The notes below the pieces were generated by a model that worked only from the letters and a program-made list of their open reading frames with translations, was not told the DNA's origin and searched no databases. Of a stretch of 64,000 nucleotides of DNA, positions 20,843 to 33,619 are shown one piece after another (the first letter of the stretch is position 1; every line of letters begins with the position of its first letter). A program made the translations under genes and the position numbers. The DNA is from Gnetum montanum. Lineage: Eukaryota > Streptophyta > Gnetopsida > Gnetales > Gnetaceae. The stretch spans positions 81,004 to 145,003 of the forward strand of contig MNCI01024958.1 in the NCBI GenBank assembly GCA_015680685.1, read 5' to 3'.

Positions 20843-22870
20843 GAATGAAAACTCATCTTCGAGTATAGAAGAAGAGGAACAAGCCCTTTACAAAATATAT
20901 TAGGAGGTGTCGACTTATTTGACTAACATGCAGAGTGACATAGAGAAAATAGACAAATACAAAAGTGCCTGAGCATACAACATTACAATTGTGTACAAAA
21001 TTGGATGTTCTTGACAACAAGAAAGAACACCAATAGATTCAAAGGACATCTAGCCCCTCTTGGCAACAGAAGAATGAGGAAGAGGTAGAAGAGATCAAAT
21101 GTTCATGAACAATCTTCCACGCATGATATGGTTGCATCTTCCTTGGTGACGATAGTCCCACTTCCAATCCACGCTTCCCACTGCAATCACAACAAAATCG
21201 AGGATTAGTATATATAGTGCAATAGATAATGGTTGAATACCTTGTCTCGTTAATGATTTTTATCTAGCCAGGTTGTGACTGTGATAGATTGGTTGCTTAA
21301 TGTTGTTAGTGGAAAGACTGATGAATGTGTTAAGTAAGAGAAGCAATCCATACAATTTAGAAAAAGCTTAACACAAGGAATCTTGGAAAGAGTGTATTCA
21401 TAATAATAAAAAGGGGTTCATTACAAATAGTTGTGAAGGTGCATACAATTGGATGATATAGATGGGGTAAATAAAAAGAATTTGATTGTAACAATGTCTA
21501 AGGATAAAGAACTTAACTTAACCAAACCAAAAGATATGCAAGTGGGTCCTTCCCAGATCAGGAACAGGGCTTTTATGCCCTTGCATAACTTCAAACCAAG
21601 GAGTCCGTGGGTACCATGGATGATTAATGATTATGGAAAGTTAAGTACAAAAACCCAAAAGTAACTGACTGAGAAACTTGACACATCAAACTAGAACATT
21701 GAATCAAAACATGAAACCAGCAGTGAGGTGAGGCATGAAAAGCATAGATGGATGATAGAGAGAGTGGAATGGAGTTCCTAATTTTGGTCACATGCAATCC
21801 CTTATGGAGTTTGTGATTAAATGACTTGGTAGGATCCATCCTCAATCTAGATCAAAACCAACCACTTTTAGTGACTTTGCTTCGACATTCTAAGGCTAGC
21901 CCATCCCTTGAGACACAAGAATGCTACCACAAAATAACCAACATTCCAAATTGGAGCAAAGGTAGGAAGTGAGAAAGGCCCTTAGTTAGAGGAGAAAAGA
22001 CGAGTCTCATAACCAGTGCTTGTAGCCCTTTTATTTGGTCTAAGGGGTGTGCTTTGAATTCTCATGTGTGTGTGTTTTTCTTCTTCTTCTTTTGAATGGG
22101 AACCTCACCATGCAAAGACCCATGCATTTTTTACATTTATTTTATCCAAGGGGTGTGCTTTGAATCCTCATCTTGTTTTTTTTTATGAGGAACACACCAT
22201 GCAAGGACTTATTTGACTTCCTATTATGAAATGATGCAAAACAGTGAGAAGCTTACAAGCACACTCTTGCACATAGGAAAATAGAAAAACACGAAGAATA
22301 CCGCAAACCTTTGAATTCACGCCTTGTCCAAACCTTTAATTTCTTCCCAATTCTGAAAACTACACAAGTCACTAATTTATTAAAGTTGCATTAATGAAGA
22401 AGAGACTACATGCTTCCAAAACCAGGAAAAACCATAGAGTATGTGGATGGATGGATGATGTGGATCACTACTTGTTACATGAAAAGAAACCATGTCCCAA
22501 TCATCAATAACGACATTCAAGGTTAGAAACTAGACATCAACAATCAAATTACAAATGAAGCATACCACCATCAAGTAGTGCATTACCATTGTACCTGCTA
22601 CCTTATGAGCAAAAAAAGTAGAAAAACACATCAAACACCAGTAAACATAACCATAAAAGAAAGTAAAAGAGTAGACAATAGATATTGAATATATTAACAA
22701 TGGTGTAAAACAAAAACTAAGAGAAGATCAATAACCTTAAAAATACAAATATGTAAAACAAAGATGTAAAACAAAGAAGATGTAAATAAAAAGTTGTAAA
22801 ATCAAAAATGTGTAAAACAAAAAGGTCAAAAGACTAAGGAGCCACAGAGATGTTAGTATGGGTGGCCATC
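20843..22870 (-). other. B 3' non-coding region
   Basis: About 2 kb between integrase and the 3' LTR has no recognisable gene on either strand. A segment with 'aaggggtgtgctttgaat' and 'accatgcaa' occurs twice (22040-22125 and 22147-22208), as a local duplication. 22740-22830 is an A-rich 'gtaaaacaaa' repeat. Confidence 0.5.
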
Positions 22871-24120
22871 TGCCCCATGACTAAGTTGGAATGGAGAGAT
22901 CTGAAAGATTGAGCATGGTTGTCCATCTGGCAAGGTGTTTGTTGAGTTGGTTGGCTTGGGCTCATAGAAAGGTTTATTTGTTGAATGTTGACTAATTGTT
23001 TCTTATTTGGGCTGTCAAGTTTGTAGATGATCATGGCCCTAGATGGAAAGTCTCATTAATGATGTAATGTCCCTCCCACAATGTTTGAAATTTGGTTCGT
23101 TGGGATACATGTGCAGGATTCCAATAGAGAACCTTGTCTCCTAGTTGAGACTTGACTTTTCCTATTTTGAGGTCATAGCCTTTCTTGTTGAATTCCTCAT
23201 GCATTTCATTGGATGATAGGACCATTAACTAATTTTCTTCTAGCAAGTTAAGGTTCATCAATTGTTCTTTGTGTGCTATACTTAGATGTAGATCAAGGTC
23301 ACAGGTTGTAGAGAGTGTACGGAGCTTGGATTGGATGGGCAATGTTGGTAGTTTTCCGTACACAAGCTCATATGGAGAATAGCCTATGGGAAGCTTCCAT
23401 GTGGAGTGATAGGCCCAAAGGGCATCATTTAATTTAGTGCTCTAGTCCCTTTAGTATTTGCTAATGGTATGCGTTAGGATTTTTGTAATATCCCAATTAG
23501 TGACCTCAGCTTGACCGTTGGCTTGGGGGTGATATGGTGTTGTGAGTTTATGTTTAACCCCCCAAGTGCTGCATCAGTTTTTAGAAAGTGGCACCTATAA
23601 AATGAGTTCCATTATTAGAAATTAACGCATAAGGTACAGTAAACTTGTTTACGATGTTTTTTTGTACAAACCAAGCAAAAGTGGTGGATGTACAATCGGT
23701 GATGGCTGCTACTTTTACCCACTTGGTACAATAGTCAACAAAGACTATTATATATGCCTTTCCATTTGATAAAGGTGTAATGAGATCCATAAAGTCAATT
23801 CCCCAAATATAAAATGGATCAAGAGGTTGTATCCATTGTTGTGATCCCTCCATTTGAGCTATCATTCCATCATCTCTCTGGCAATGATCACAAACGCAGA
23901 TGAATTAATGTACATCCTTGAAAATTGTTGGCCAATAATACCCTACCATGAGGATTTTTATGGTTGTGTGTCTCCCAACATAATGGCCCCCATAAGGACC
24001 TTTGTGAGCATCCTGGAGAACACACAGTCGATCCGTATCAGGAACACACTAACGTACCAAGTCATTGAAACATACTTTGTAAAGGTTTCCATTAATCTCC
24101 ATAAAATATTTGACTAAGTG
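22871..24120 (-). pseudogene. B integrase
   Basis: Reading the - strand from 24120, the zinc-finger segment contains 'GGHYVGRHTTIKIL' and 'VCDHCQRDDG' (near 24000-23870). The core has 'WGIDFMDLITPL' near 23800. At 'ALISNNGTHF' near 23610 the second catalytic Asp is Asn. After several stops, the C-terminal 'GDKVLYWNPAHVSQRTKF' near 23135-23080 and 'LWEGHYIINETF' near 23060 are clear. It would have integrated B cDNA but is clearly inactive. Confidence 0.8.
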
Positions 24121-25782
24121 AAGAAACTATTGTTTCTTTCTAGTGTCCATCCCTTATGGCAATTCTTACTTGAACAAATAAGTGAGGATGGTGTCATACC
24201 ATTTTGGTTCATCAGGCAATTATGTATTAATAGCCCCTGCAAGGAAAGATTCGTTAGGAAATTGATCAGATAAAGGGCTCTCTTTCTCCTTATCATCCCA
24301 TCTTAGTCATGATAAGTGATTTGTGACCGCATTCTCCACACCTTTACAATCTACCATCATCAGATCGAATTCTTGCAAAATCATGAACCACTATATGACA
24401 CGAGGGCTCACCGTTGGTTTGTTCATTAGAAATCTGATGGTGTTATGATCTGTGTGCACAAACACTTTGTAACCAAGCACATAGTGCCTAAACTTCTCTA
24501 AGGCAAACACCACTACCATCAACTCCTTTTCTATGGTGGTGTAGTTTAGTTGTGCACCTGCAATGCTCCACCTTGCGTAGTGAATGTAATATGGATGTTT
24601 TTGATCATCCATCTGCGTAAGAACTACCCCCAAAGCATAATTTGATGCATCGATCATGACATGAAATAGTCTAGACCAATCTGGTGCCTAAAGAGTGGAG
24701 GTTTCAACAAGCTTTTGCTTTAATTGCTAAAATTTTGCTTCGCATGCAAGGGTCCAGATGAATGATGCATCCTTCTTTGTCAATTCTACCAACGGCTTGG
24801 CAATTTTGGAAAAATTCTCGATGAAGCATCGATAGTAGCTAGTATGACCAAGGAATGACCGCACTTCTTTGACTATTTCAGGTTGGTGGGTTATTCCTTG
24901 GATGACCCTTATTTTTTCAAGGTCCACTTCGATTCTTGCTTTTGAAATGCGATGCCCCAAAACTATGCCTTCCTGAACCATAAGATGGCTCTTTTCCCAA
25001 TTGAGCCAGAGGTTTATTTCGACACATCTCTTCAACACCTACTCAAGACAGTTCAAGACTTTCTCGAACATAGCTCTGTAGGTAGAAAAATCATCCATAA
25101 AGGCTTCTACCCCATTATTGATCTGTTGTTGGAAAATGCTAAGAATTAATCATTGAAATGTGGCTGGGGAATTACATAGACCAAATGGCATCTGAACGTA
25201 AGCAAAAGTCCCCCAAGGACTTGTGAAAGTTATCTTTGCCTAGACTTCTGGTGTAATCCAGATTTGGTTATAGCCACTATAACTATCTAGAAAGCTATAA
25301 TAGTTATTCCCCGAAATGGTGTCCAGCACTTAGTTGATGAAAGGCAATGGAAAATGATCCTTAAAAGTTACCATGTTGAGTAGTCAGAAGTCAATGCACA
25401 CCCTCCATTTTCCTCCCTTCTTGGGTATGATCATGAGTTGACTTACCCACTCACTATCTGTGACAGGGTAAATGAATCTTACCTTGAAAAGTTATTCAAT
25501 CTCCTCTTTGACAATCTGCTTTAACTTGGGATTCAAACACTGTTGCAATTGTCGTTTCAACTTGACAGTGGGGTCAATGTATATTCGGTGTTGGCATATT
25601 CATGGATCTATCCTAGTGAGTTTGGAATATGACCAAGCGAAGGCTACTGACCATTTTTCCACAAATTTTATCAACTTTCTCTTTTGTTTAGTAGCAAGCT
25701 TGGTGTTAATGATAATCGGGCTCCCATTTTTCAAGAATATGTACTCCATTTCAGCCGGTAGTGTCTTCAATTCAAGGGGCTC
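24121..25782 (-). pseudogene. B reverse transcriptase and RNase H
   Basis: Read on the - strand, RT blocks run from 'WVSQLMIIPKKGGKWRVCIDF' near 25460-25390 through 'DSYSGYNQIWI' near 25290. 'TSPWGTFAYVQMPFGLCN' follows near 25220, then the catalytic box FMDD (MDD codons at 25097-25089). 'GIVLGHRISKARIEVD' and 'VRSFLGHTSYYRCFIENFSK' follow. RNase H begins at 'MIDASNYALGVVLTQMDD' near 24657 and continues with 'YTTIEKELMVVVFALEKFR' and 'HTDHNTIRFL'. Stops occur throughout, for instance after 'CIDF'. The wording is closest to Athila-type elements as I know them. Confidence 0.85.
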
Positions 25783-26478
25783 TTATTTAAAATTTTCAAG
25801 AATTTTTAGCTCATCCCAATTAACATCATCATTTTCTCCTTCAGAGAGCTGGTGATGAACTTGCTTGAGTTCATCCATACTTGCAACATATTCATACATT
25901 AGGCCCTCAGTAAGTTCCATGCATAATGTACTACCACTAGAATTAGCTATCAACCACTGGGTGCCTTCTTGTTTTGTGGCTGCTACGTATAGACATCTCT
26001 GGATCTTAGCTTTTAGTGCACACTGCTTGCATGCAAAGATAGATGTTTGCTCTACTGACCATAACTTCTGCACATAATGGCACCCTGAATCGTTGTACGT
26101 GATACATGGAACTCTCTTCTTCTTGATCTTCCCAAACTCATTTTCTTTTGATATTTCTAAGGAAAGATCTCTAATTCCCATTTTGGCATCAACAATACTT
26201 AACCACACCCTTCTCATAATAATTGGAAAGTCCCCCTTGTAGTTCTTCACTTTGATTACTAGGAAATTAGTAAAATATGACCACCCAGAAACGATGGTGA
26301 TGATGTCCTCAACTAGTGCCAATGGAACAGCGATGGACTGGTTCACCAGTTCTAGCCAAATGTTACTCTTCTTCAAGGAAGGAAGGTTCCACATTACGTA
26401 GATCTCATGCAAGATCAAATTAACATTAGAACCAGAGTCAAGAAGAGCTTTACAAGGCTCATTCCCAGTAATTTGCAA
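25783..26478 (-). pseudogene. B protease region (retropepsin)
   Basis: A 231-codon open frame on the - strand begins with 'MQITGNEPCKALLDSGSN'. This carries the catalytic motif LLDSGSNVNLI of retroviral-type aspartic proteases. The flap/ILG region is weaker ('FPIIMRRVWLSIVDAKMGI'). The rest of the frame is the linker to RT. It is the longest open piece in B, and the frame breaks on both sides. Confidence 0.8.
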
Positions 26479-29038
26479 GTAAACAAGGGGACTCCCAGCT
26501 AACTTTCTAGGCAGGTTACCAAATCAAATCCAATTAGATACAACATGTGTCAACATTATAGTATGAATTCAAGAAGGATTTTGATTTGAAGGAAACTCAA
26601 ATAAAGAGGAAACAAAGAAAGTTGAAGGAGCAAGGTTACCAACCACCAATGTGTCCAAGGGCTTTGGTGGACTGTGAAGTCAGAAGCAAGGTCTTTTCTT
26701 TCTTCATGGTTCTAACCTACTTAATGGATTAACTGCTTGCATATTAACTACCCTTGTAGTGTTTCTTTGCTGTGGTTGTGCAAAAAATTTACCCTGCATG
26801 GATGGAGCAGGTGGTAGTTGTGCAGGAGGTGGAGGAGTAGGTGTAGGAACAGGAGGTGCATAAGGGTAGTAGGTGGCATCCCGCCTTGGATAGGGTGATT
26901 GGTATGTTTTAAGAGGGTAGTGGTAAGGTTGGTAATAGGAGTTCCTTGGAGATGAAGGTTGCTTAACATAGTAACTGTAGGGATCTAGTTGTCGGTAAGG
27001 GTAGTGTTGTCTTGGAGGTGGCAACGCCCATGATTGTGGTTGCTGCCACTACTGGTATAATTTATAAGGTTGTGGTGGAGTTCCACTTGGATAATACTAT
27101 TGTGGTTGGTGAAACTGTCGAGGATTACCTTGTGGATAAGGTAATCTTTTGGGCATTTGCCTTTGTGCAAGTCATGGATGTAAGGCATACACCCCAGATT
27201 CCTACAAGTGTGATACAACTACATAACATCCCTTAAGATGTTCATACTGGCAGACATCACACTCTCCATCATCATTTGAGTTGCTATCCACAACCATCTC
27301 TATCACATCCATTTTACCCTTACCCTTAGATATGGCACGTTCAGCTTCCTTACGTCTCCGATGCTCACGCTCATCACTTTACTCCTTGGACTCTTCAACA
27401 ATTTTTAAAATAGCTTAAAACCTATTGTCCATGGAGTCCCATAATTGATCAACCTTAGTCATGATTTTTTATTATAATTTCTGGAATGGCAAGGTTTTCT
27501 GATTAACCACCTCATCTTTGGGGAATTCATCTTCACTGTCACAAAATCAAACCTCCTTTTTCTGGATAGAAGGGTCCCTATTGTATTCTTCTGCACTTTC
27601 ATGTTTTCTTAGTTCTCCCTCCTCCTTGGCTACCTGCTTAATTAATTTTTGAATCTAATGGGTGCTTAACTCTATCAATCTCCCTTAGGCATAGATGCCA
27701 AGGTTTTTCCTAGTTTTAGACCGCAACTAGTCTATGATATGGAAAAGCTGATCAAGCTAAGAGTATCCATGGTTAGGACACCTATGCAACAGAGAGTAGT
27801 ATCAGCCAATAGTAGCATCCAAGGGCTCATGATTCCCTTGTTTCCACCCTTGAATTTGTTTTCTTAGATTTTATACTCAAGAGTATGTTTGATATTTGTC
27901 ATTGAATAATTCCAACATTGTACTCCACCGCCTGATTGATTCTAGTTCCAAGGATCGATACCAATTTTTTGCTTCCTTTATGAGTGTCCTTGAAAATAAT
28001 TTTAGCTTTTTCCATTCTCAATATTCTACAAGGCACATGCATCTTGAAAGGCCTGAAGATGATTTTGCGGGTCAGCATCATATCCTCCCTTGAACTGAGG
28101 GATGTTGTTCATATCCAATCTCTTTAGTCTACTATCCTTCACATGCCTTGTTAGAATCCTCATAGCCTCTGCAATATTCAACATGCCCCGAGTAGCAAGT
28201 AGAGGTTCATCAAAGCCATGATGGTGGTTCCTACGATGTTCTCTACTAACCCTTCTTTCTTGATGATGGGCCTCTCTGAATTACCCATGTCTTTGATCAT
28301 GACTGTCCCAATGGTCCCTTCTATTATTCTGGTTCCGTCGATCACCTCCATCATGATTATTTCTTCTATGGCCACGATCTGAACCAAATGAAGAAGAAGA
28401 TGATAATGATGAAGGGGAAGAAGAAGGGGAACTTGCTCCACACTGACACCTATCACCCTTTCTTCGATGCTTGCGACCATGAACATGATCATGATCTCCT
28501 TTGTTCCCCTTTTCTTAACTTACTTCTCCAAATCCATTTTTGTCATTGAATCCGTTTTAACCAAAACCTAGATTATGGATTGTGGATTGTACATGCTAGT
28601 TGAGGGCTCCTTGAACAAAGTCAAAGAGAGGAGAATCACTAAAGAAATGGTCACCTTCATCAATTGGGCCAAGCGAAGGTGGAAAAATATTTGACCCCTT
28701 TCCCTGGATAAGCTTGTGTTGGTGCTCCAACTGATGACCCCTTAATCTTTGCGCTTCAATTGGATGATAATCCCTTAAGTTGGGATCTCACATCTTGTAT
28801 TCTCCATGGAGATGTTGAAGCCCGTGTTGCATGATCATTAGCTGGAGCATTGCTAAAAAAAATTGGTTAGGTGGCAACACAATGTTGCCTTCCATATTGC
28901 ACCACTGCATTAGTTCATCTTGATGCAAGATGAAGGTAAAGTCTAATACATACTCATCGGGATGAGCATATACCACCCGGTATTGTTAAGGCACCTAAAC
29001 TACCCTAGGCAGAGATGGACTCCTATGAGAAGAAGACA
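26479..29038 (-). pseudogene. B gag
   Basis: Gag fragments read on the - strand start from an ATG at 29038 ('MSSSHRSPSLPRVV', then a stop). Next come 'YAHPDEYVLDFTFILHQDEL' (28976 region), the capsid region (28.5-27.2 kb, heavily shifted), and a Pro/Tyr-rich tail at 27024-26704 with 'PTPTPPPPAQLPPAP'. The + strand ORFs at 27012-27236 and 27896-28093 are shadows. No intact frame over 110 codons remains. Confidence 0.6.
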
Positions 29039-29177
29039 TCTTGTGTTAATAGACTTGTAAACAGTGTGCAGTTAAGGTTTAATTCAATGATAATAATTTT
29101 TGTTTTCGTAGGATTTGACTCTTAGGGTTTGAACAACGAGGTTACTAGGTTTTACTGGGTTTAGATAGTGCACGAAG

Positions 29178-29203
29178 AACTACAATCCCTGGCAATGGTG
29201 CCC
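29178..29203 (-). other. Primer-binding site of element B
   Basis: On the - strand, directly inside the 5' LTR, the sequence 'gggcaccattgccagggatt' resembles the common plant gypsy PBS TGGC.CCGTTGCCGGGGA. It fixes the - orientation and the LTR boundary at 29205. Confidence 0.75.
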
Positions 29204-29204
29204 A

Positions 29205-30067
29205 TGATGAGCGGCAAGGTACCCCTATGCCCAACCATACAAATCACAGGCATTCACGTGTGATCCAGTCGAATTCTACATACTATAATTACTAACTACA
29301 CTAGAGCCAAACAGTGTGTGTGTGTTGTCCATTCATTTTCTTCCTAGTTCCACTTGTGGAGTACAATTGTATGGTTAAGTGTGACTGAGGTGTAAGATTT
29401 TTTATTATTTTGTGTTTTTATCAAATTACTCACCTAGAACAAGAATAAAAGTAAGAGTGATTAATTGCTAAGTAAACTATAGTCTAGTCTACCCTAACAC
29501 AAGTAACCATTTCCACTTCCCAAACATATCCTAAACTTTGTGCAAACACTGTTGGGTTGTCAAACGCTAATCATTTCTGAGCTACCAAGTGTCACACATA
29601 TGCTCGAAGGGGTCGTGCTTGTGTATTTTAATGATTTTCTTGATTGATCAAAATTAATTACTGCATAAATAAAATTTACATAAATTACATAAAATATAAA
29701 TGCATAAGAAAGAAACTCTCAAGTGCTAGAAGGAATGAATCAAAGAGTTTGTCTTTATTGCCAACACAATGGTGTGCTCAAGTACATCAATGCTTGAATA
29801 AAGATCCATTCACACTTAGATCTCCTACTGCGGGAAATTGGAAAATATTCTAACTTTCAAATGGACAAACTGCAGAGTTTTGCTACTTGGCTGCTAGAAA
29901 CTTACCCCCAATTGTGCACCTAGGCACTGTATTTATAGACCCAGGAGTAACCCTGCGATATCGAATGGATGGTATCGCATCTTGGACCGTGATATCATGT
30001 ACCTAATATTGTGTACTCGATATCATGGCCACCCCGATATCGGAGCATTAAAAAACACGATTTATCA
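29205..30067 (-). repeat. 5' LTR of B
   Basis: This is the partner of 19967-20829, with equal length, the same termini, a GATATC cluster at 29955-30047 and a TATA element CTATAAATA at 29938-29930 on the - strand. It is followed by the second CATCT duplication at 30068-30072. Confidence 0.9.
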
Positions 30068-30072
30068 CATCT

Positions 30073-31199
30073 CAACACTAAAAGAAAAACAACGACAACA
30101 AATCCTCGATATGATTCTAGTTTTGTTCCTATACCCTTGCATCTACTTTTCAGGTTTGATTTCCAAAGGTATGAAAGTTTGGTTTTCGCATCTTAATCTT
30201 AGCACTTAGAAATTTGTCACTTTCAATTTTCAATTTTCTACATCTTAGAAAATTTTTAGTTTTCTATTTTACATTGAAAATTAGAAAATTCTTCTTTCTC
30301 TACCCCAATTTCATTCCTTAGAAAATCCTAACTCCTAATTTGGTTTTGATTACATCTTTTTCACACTTAAAGAAATCTTTGTCAAAGTGCTCTAGTACTT
30401 AGCCAAATTTTGGCCACTCACCCCCCATAATGCATTTAATACTTCGCCTATTTTCAAGCCATGCCAAATCATGCCACTCGGCCATGCTAGCCAATAACAC
30501 CAAGGCATGCACACCAACTATTCCAAAAAGAAATTTATCTCCTATCTTTCCTAAAGTTAGAACACTTTTACTAGATTTTCTTCCTTGCTGAACTTGGGAA
30601 ATTTTCTAGCTCTCATCGTTCTCGAAGTTAGAATATTTTTTCTAGCTTTTCTTCCTTGCTAAAATTAAGAAAATCAAAAACGTTTTCTAACTTTTCTTCC
30701 TGAGTGAACTTAGAAAATTTTCAAACTCTCATCTTTCTCAAAGTTGGAAAAATTTTTCTATTTTTTTTCCCTATGGAACTCTGAAAAAATTATCTCCCAT
30801 CTTTCCCAAAGTTAGAAAACTTTTTCTAACTATTCTTCCTTCCTAAAGTTTAAAAAAAAAAACAAAAATATATATCTCCATCTTTTCTGATGTTCGAAAA
30901 TTTTTCTAACTTTTCTTCCATGCTGAACTCAGAAAATTCTTTTAACTCCTTTATTCTCTCCTATCTAAAAATTTTATAACTCTTCTATCCTTCCCAAACT
31001 TAGAAAGTTTTTACCTCTCTCCATACTTAGAAAAATTTTTCTCTCTCCCCAAACCTAGAATTTCCTTCCTATCTCTCCCTTAAAAAAAAAATTTAACTCT
31101 TTCTATTTTGTGCAAGCAAACTCAAAAACTTTTCTAACTTTTTTTCTCATTTTAATCTCATTCTCACATAACTATTACTTTCTCAATCATGCTTTATAG
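30073..31199 (+). other. D pro-RT spacer, last part, ending in a splice-acceptor-like site
   Basis: Non-coding. At 30440-30515 there is a small patch of the 'catgccaaatcatgccactcgg' motif otherwise typical of the D LTR. From about 30530 to 31090 a pyrimidine-rich tandem repeat occupies the spacer. It ends in 'tttctcaatcatgctttatag' at 31199, directly before the RT frame, as in A and C. Confidence 0.6.
30530..31090 (+). repeat. Pyrimidine-rich tandem repeat in the D spacer
   Basis: Diverged units of about 60-120 bp repeat 'tctaacttttcttccttgctgaac', 'ttagaaaatttt' and 'ctctcatctttctcaaagtt'. At least five units are visible. They sit just upstream of the 3' splice-like site, where a polypyrimidine tract would be expected. 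Confidence 0.7.
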
Positions 31200-32420
31200 G
31201 ATATGGATCTTAACTTACTCCACTCTCTGCATAAACCATTAATATTGGATGGGCCCTATGGCTGAATCTCTTATCCTTTTAATGAGGAATTGATTAATAT
31301 TTTATCCCTTAACCCCTTAGATTCTATTATCTTAACTCTAGATATCATCAAGGAAGATTTAATTCCTCAAACTAACCTTTCCTTCTTGGATTGCAAATTC
31401 ATTTTGTCTAATGATCCATTACTAGAGCTAACTATAACAAATCATTGAAATGAGAAACAAAACTTACAATTCAAGGAAACCCTACTTGATGATATTGAGA
31501 CATCCATTTTAGAAACAGTTAGAAAAATTCTATTGTCTTTGCATAGGGATATGATGCCATGTCTAGTTTGGATCTTGTTCTTATCCAACACAACATTATA
31601 CTTGAGGAAGGTTCATAACCCATCAAGCAAAAAGCCTAAAAAATCAAGTTTGATTTAGCCTTAGCCATAAAAGATAAGATGACCAAGCTCTACAACACCA
31701 TATTTATATGTCCCATAGGTTACTCTAATGAGGTATCCAACATGGTGGTCATTCCCAAGAAAAATGGAGCTATTAGACTATGCATAGATTTTTGTGACCT
31801 TAACAAAGTAACATTGAAAGATGATTTTCTAATTTGAACATCAACCAACACATATACACAATGTCAAGTCATGCTTTACTTAGTTTCATGAATCATTTTT
31901 TAGGCTACAATCAAATTCAAATCTATCCCAAGCATCAACGCTTCGTAACTTTCTTAAACCCATGGGGAACCTTTTGTTACACAAAAATGTCTTTCAAGCT
32001 TAAGAATCCTAGAGCAACATACCAATGGGCCATGACCTTCATCTTTAGTGACATGATGTTTAAAACCATTAACAATTATATGGATGATCTAATAGTCAAG
32101 CTTATCATTGCAACCAGTCATCCCACTAACTTAGATCTAGTTTTGGCTCATTGCAATAAGAATAACCTTCATTTAAATTCCAAAAAGTGAATTTTTGACG
32201 TGGAAACAAGAAAGATATTAGAATTTCTAATTTCAACTAAAGGTATAGTGGTAGATCCTAATAAAGTTAAAGCAATCATGAGCCTCCAATTACCTAAATG
32301 TCTTCAGGACATGCATATTCTATAAGGTAGACTCCAATTCATCCTTCATTTCATATCTAATCTAACTCATCAATTTCATCTCCTTTCTTACCTTAAGAAA
32401 TCTAAAACTTTTAATTGGGA
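31200..32420 (+). pseudogene. D reverse transcriptase
   Basis: The frame starts after the TATAG acceptor with ATG at 31203 and 'LILDGPYG', matching A's 'LSLNGPYGDV'. 'DPLLELTI' near 31420 parallels 'DPLVEIPI'. RT blocks are 'NMVVIPKKNGAIRLCIDF' near 31740, 'LLSFMNHFLGYNQIQI' near 31876, 'PWGTFCYTKMSF' near 31960, and the catalytic YMDD at 32077-32088. Stops and frameshifts are frequent, but the YMDD box survives. Confidence 0.82.
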
Positions 32421-33500
32421 CTCAATGTGTCAAGAGGCTTTTACTGTAATCAAGCATACACTTGCCAACCTTTCCATCCTCTACCCTCCTTAATTTGATC
32501 TCACTTTCTATGTTTATCTTTCTAAATCTAATCATGTTCTCATAGTCATTCTTTGCCAATGATGCAAAGATGTTGTTGATCTCCCTATCTATTACATCTC
32601 TCATCCTTTCTTTGATTGCAAAACGCATTACATGGACAAAAGAAAATCTTGCTTAGGCCTTGTCTTTGTACTTAAGAAATGAAGACACTAACTACTAGCA
32701 ACAAAAGTTTACATCATTTGTTGAGATAACATTGTATGATCTATTACCATAAACCCATACAATAACAACTACATGGTAACATGGAAGACTTTCTTAATTA
32801 AATTTGGCTTATCCTACCTTGCCTAACACTCAATTATGAGACAAGCCATCATGGATCTACTTACTTTGTCCCACTCTCTGAACCATCTACTATAACTGTT
32901 CAACCTTCCTCTGAGGAACCAAGGAAGAGATAATCCCTCCTCCAACTACAATGTTAAAACATGCAGAATTTGATTCACGCTTGTATTTTGATGGTGCATA
33001 CATAGCCCAAGATTCAAGCATGACTTGCGTTCTAAACTACTAAGGTATGGACCCGATTTATCAAACTTATAAATTTAATTTTTCATGTATTAAGAACATG
33101 GTAGAATATGAAGGTCTCAACCAAGATTTGCTCTTAGTCCTTCAACTTGGAATCAAAAGGATTTTTGCATGGTGATTCCCATTTGGTTGTATGCCAAGTA
33201 AATAATGAATGTGCCTAAAAAGCTAAGCACCTTCAACCATATCTAGATTTAGTAAAAAATTTGATTTCGTAATTTCAAAAATGTTTATTCATACATATCT
33301 ACCACTTGGAAAACATGCTTGCTAATGCACTAGCTACTTTTGCTCTTCTTGTTGATCCTACTTTTCTCAAGGATCGTTTATCTCATTCAATGCAAGATAC
33401 ACCTATTATACTAATGGATACATAAAGTGTTGGATTAGCTAACTTAGAAGAAGATGAACAATACCATGATATCATACAATACTTGCAAACTAGCGAAAGT
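32421..33500 (+). pseudogene. D RNase H and second RNase H
   Basis: The first RNase H is readable near 32420-32860 (for example 'YYISHPFFDCKTHYMDKRK' and 'CLGLVFVLKK'). The second is recognised by 'FLHGDSHLVVCQVN' near 33160, 'KHLQPYLDLVKNLIS' near 33222 and 'NMLANALATFAL' near 33310. These parallel A's 'VRGDSQLVINQ' and 'IANALATLA'. This confirms that D is also Tat-like. Multiple stops are present. Confidence 0.7.
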
Positions 33501-33506
33501 CCTTAA

Positions 33507-33619
33507 CATCTATATTATTTGTAAAAGGATACTCTCTATAAATATTTTTAACTTTTTGTATTGTCAATCCTAGAATTTTATGTCGCATCTCCATGTCAAG
33601 CATTCTTCTAATTCATGAC
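33507..33619. repeat. 113-bp direct repeat, left of the solo LTR
   Basis: From 'catctatattatttg' to 'ctaattcatgac' it matches 34093-34214 almost perfectly, apart from a 9-bp deletion near its end. The two copies flank the LTR directly. Confidence 0.95.

Larger units (their letters stand above)
19967..30067 (-). mobile_element. Athila-like Ty3/gypsy retrotransposon B, nested in D
   Basis: Two 863-bp LTRs (19967-20829 and 29205-30067) bounded by TG...CA enclose - strand gag, protease, RT-RNase H and integrase. The element is 10,101 bp and is flanked by the perfect duplication CATCT. The PBS is next to the right LTR and the polypurine tract next to the left LTR, both on the - strand. RT wording such as 'NLWLNWEKSHLMVQEGIVLG' resembles Athila elements. 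The LTRs differ at about one base in eight over their first 150 bp, and all genes have multiple stops, so B is old but younger than D. Confidence 0.9.

Noticed and set aside
27012-28093. + strand ORFs in the gag region of B
   Set aside because: Shadows of the - strand gag, with no recognisable content.
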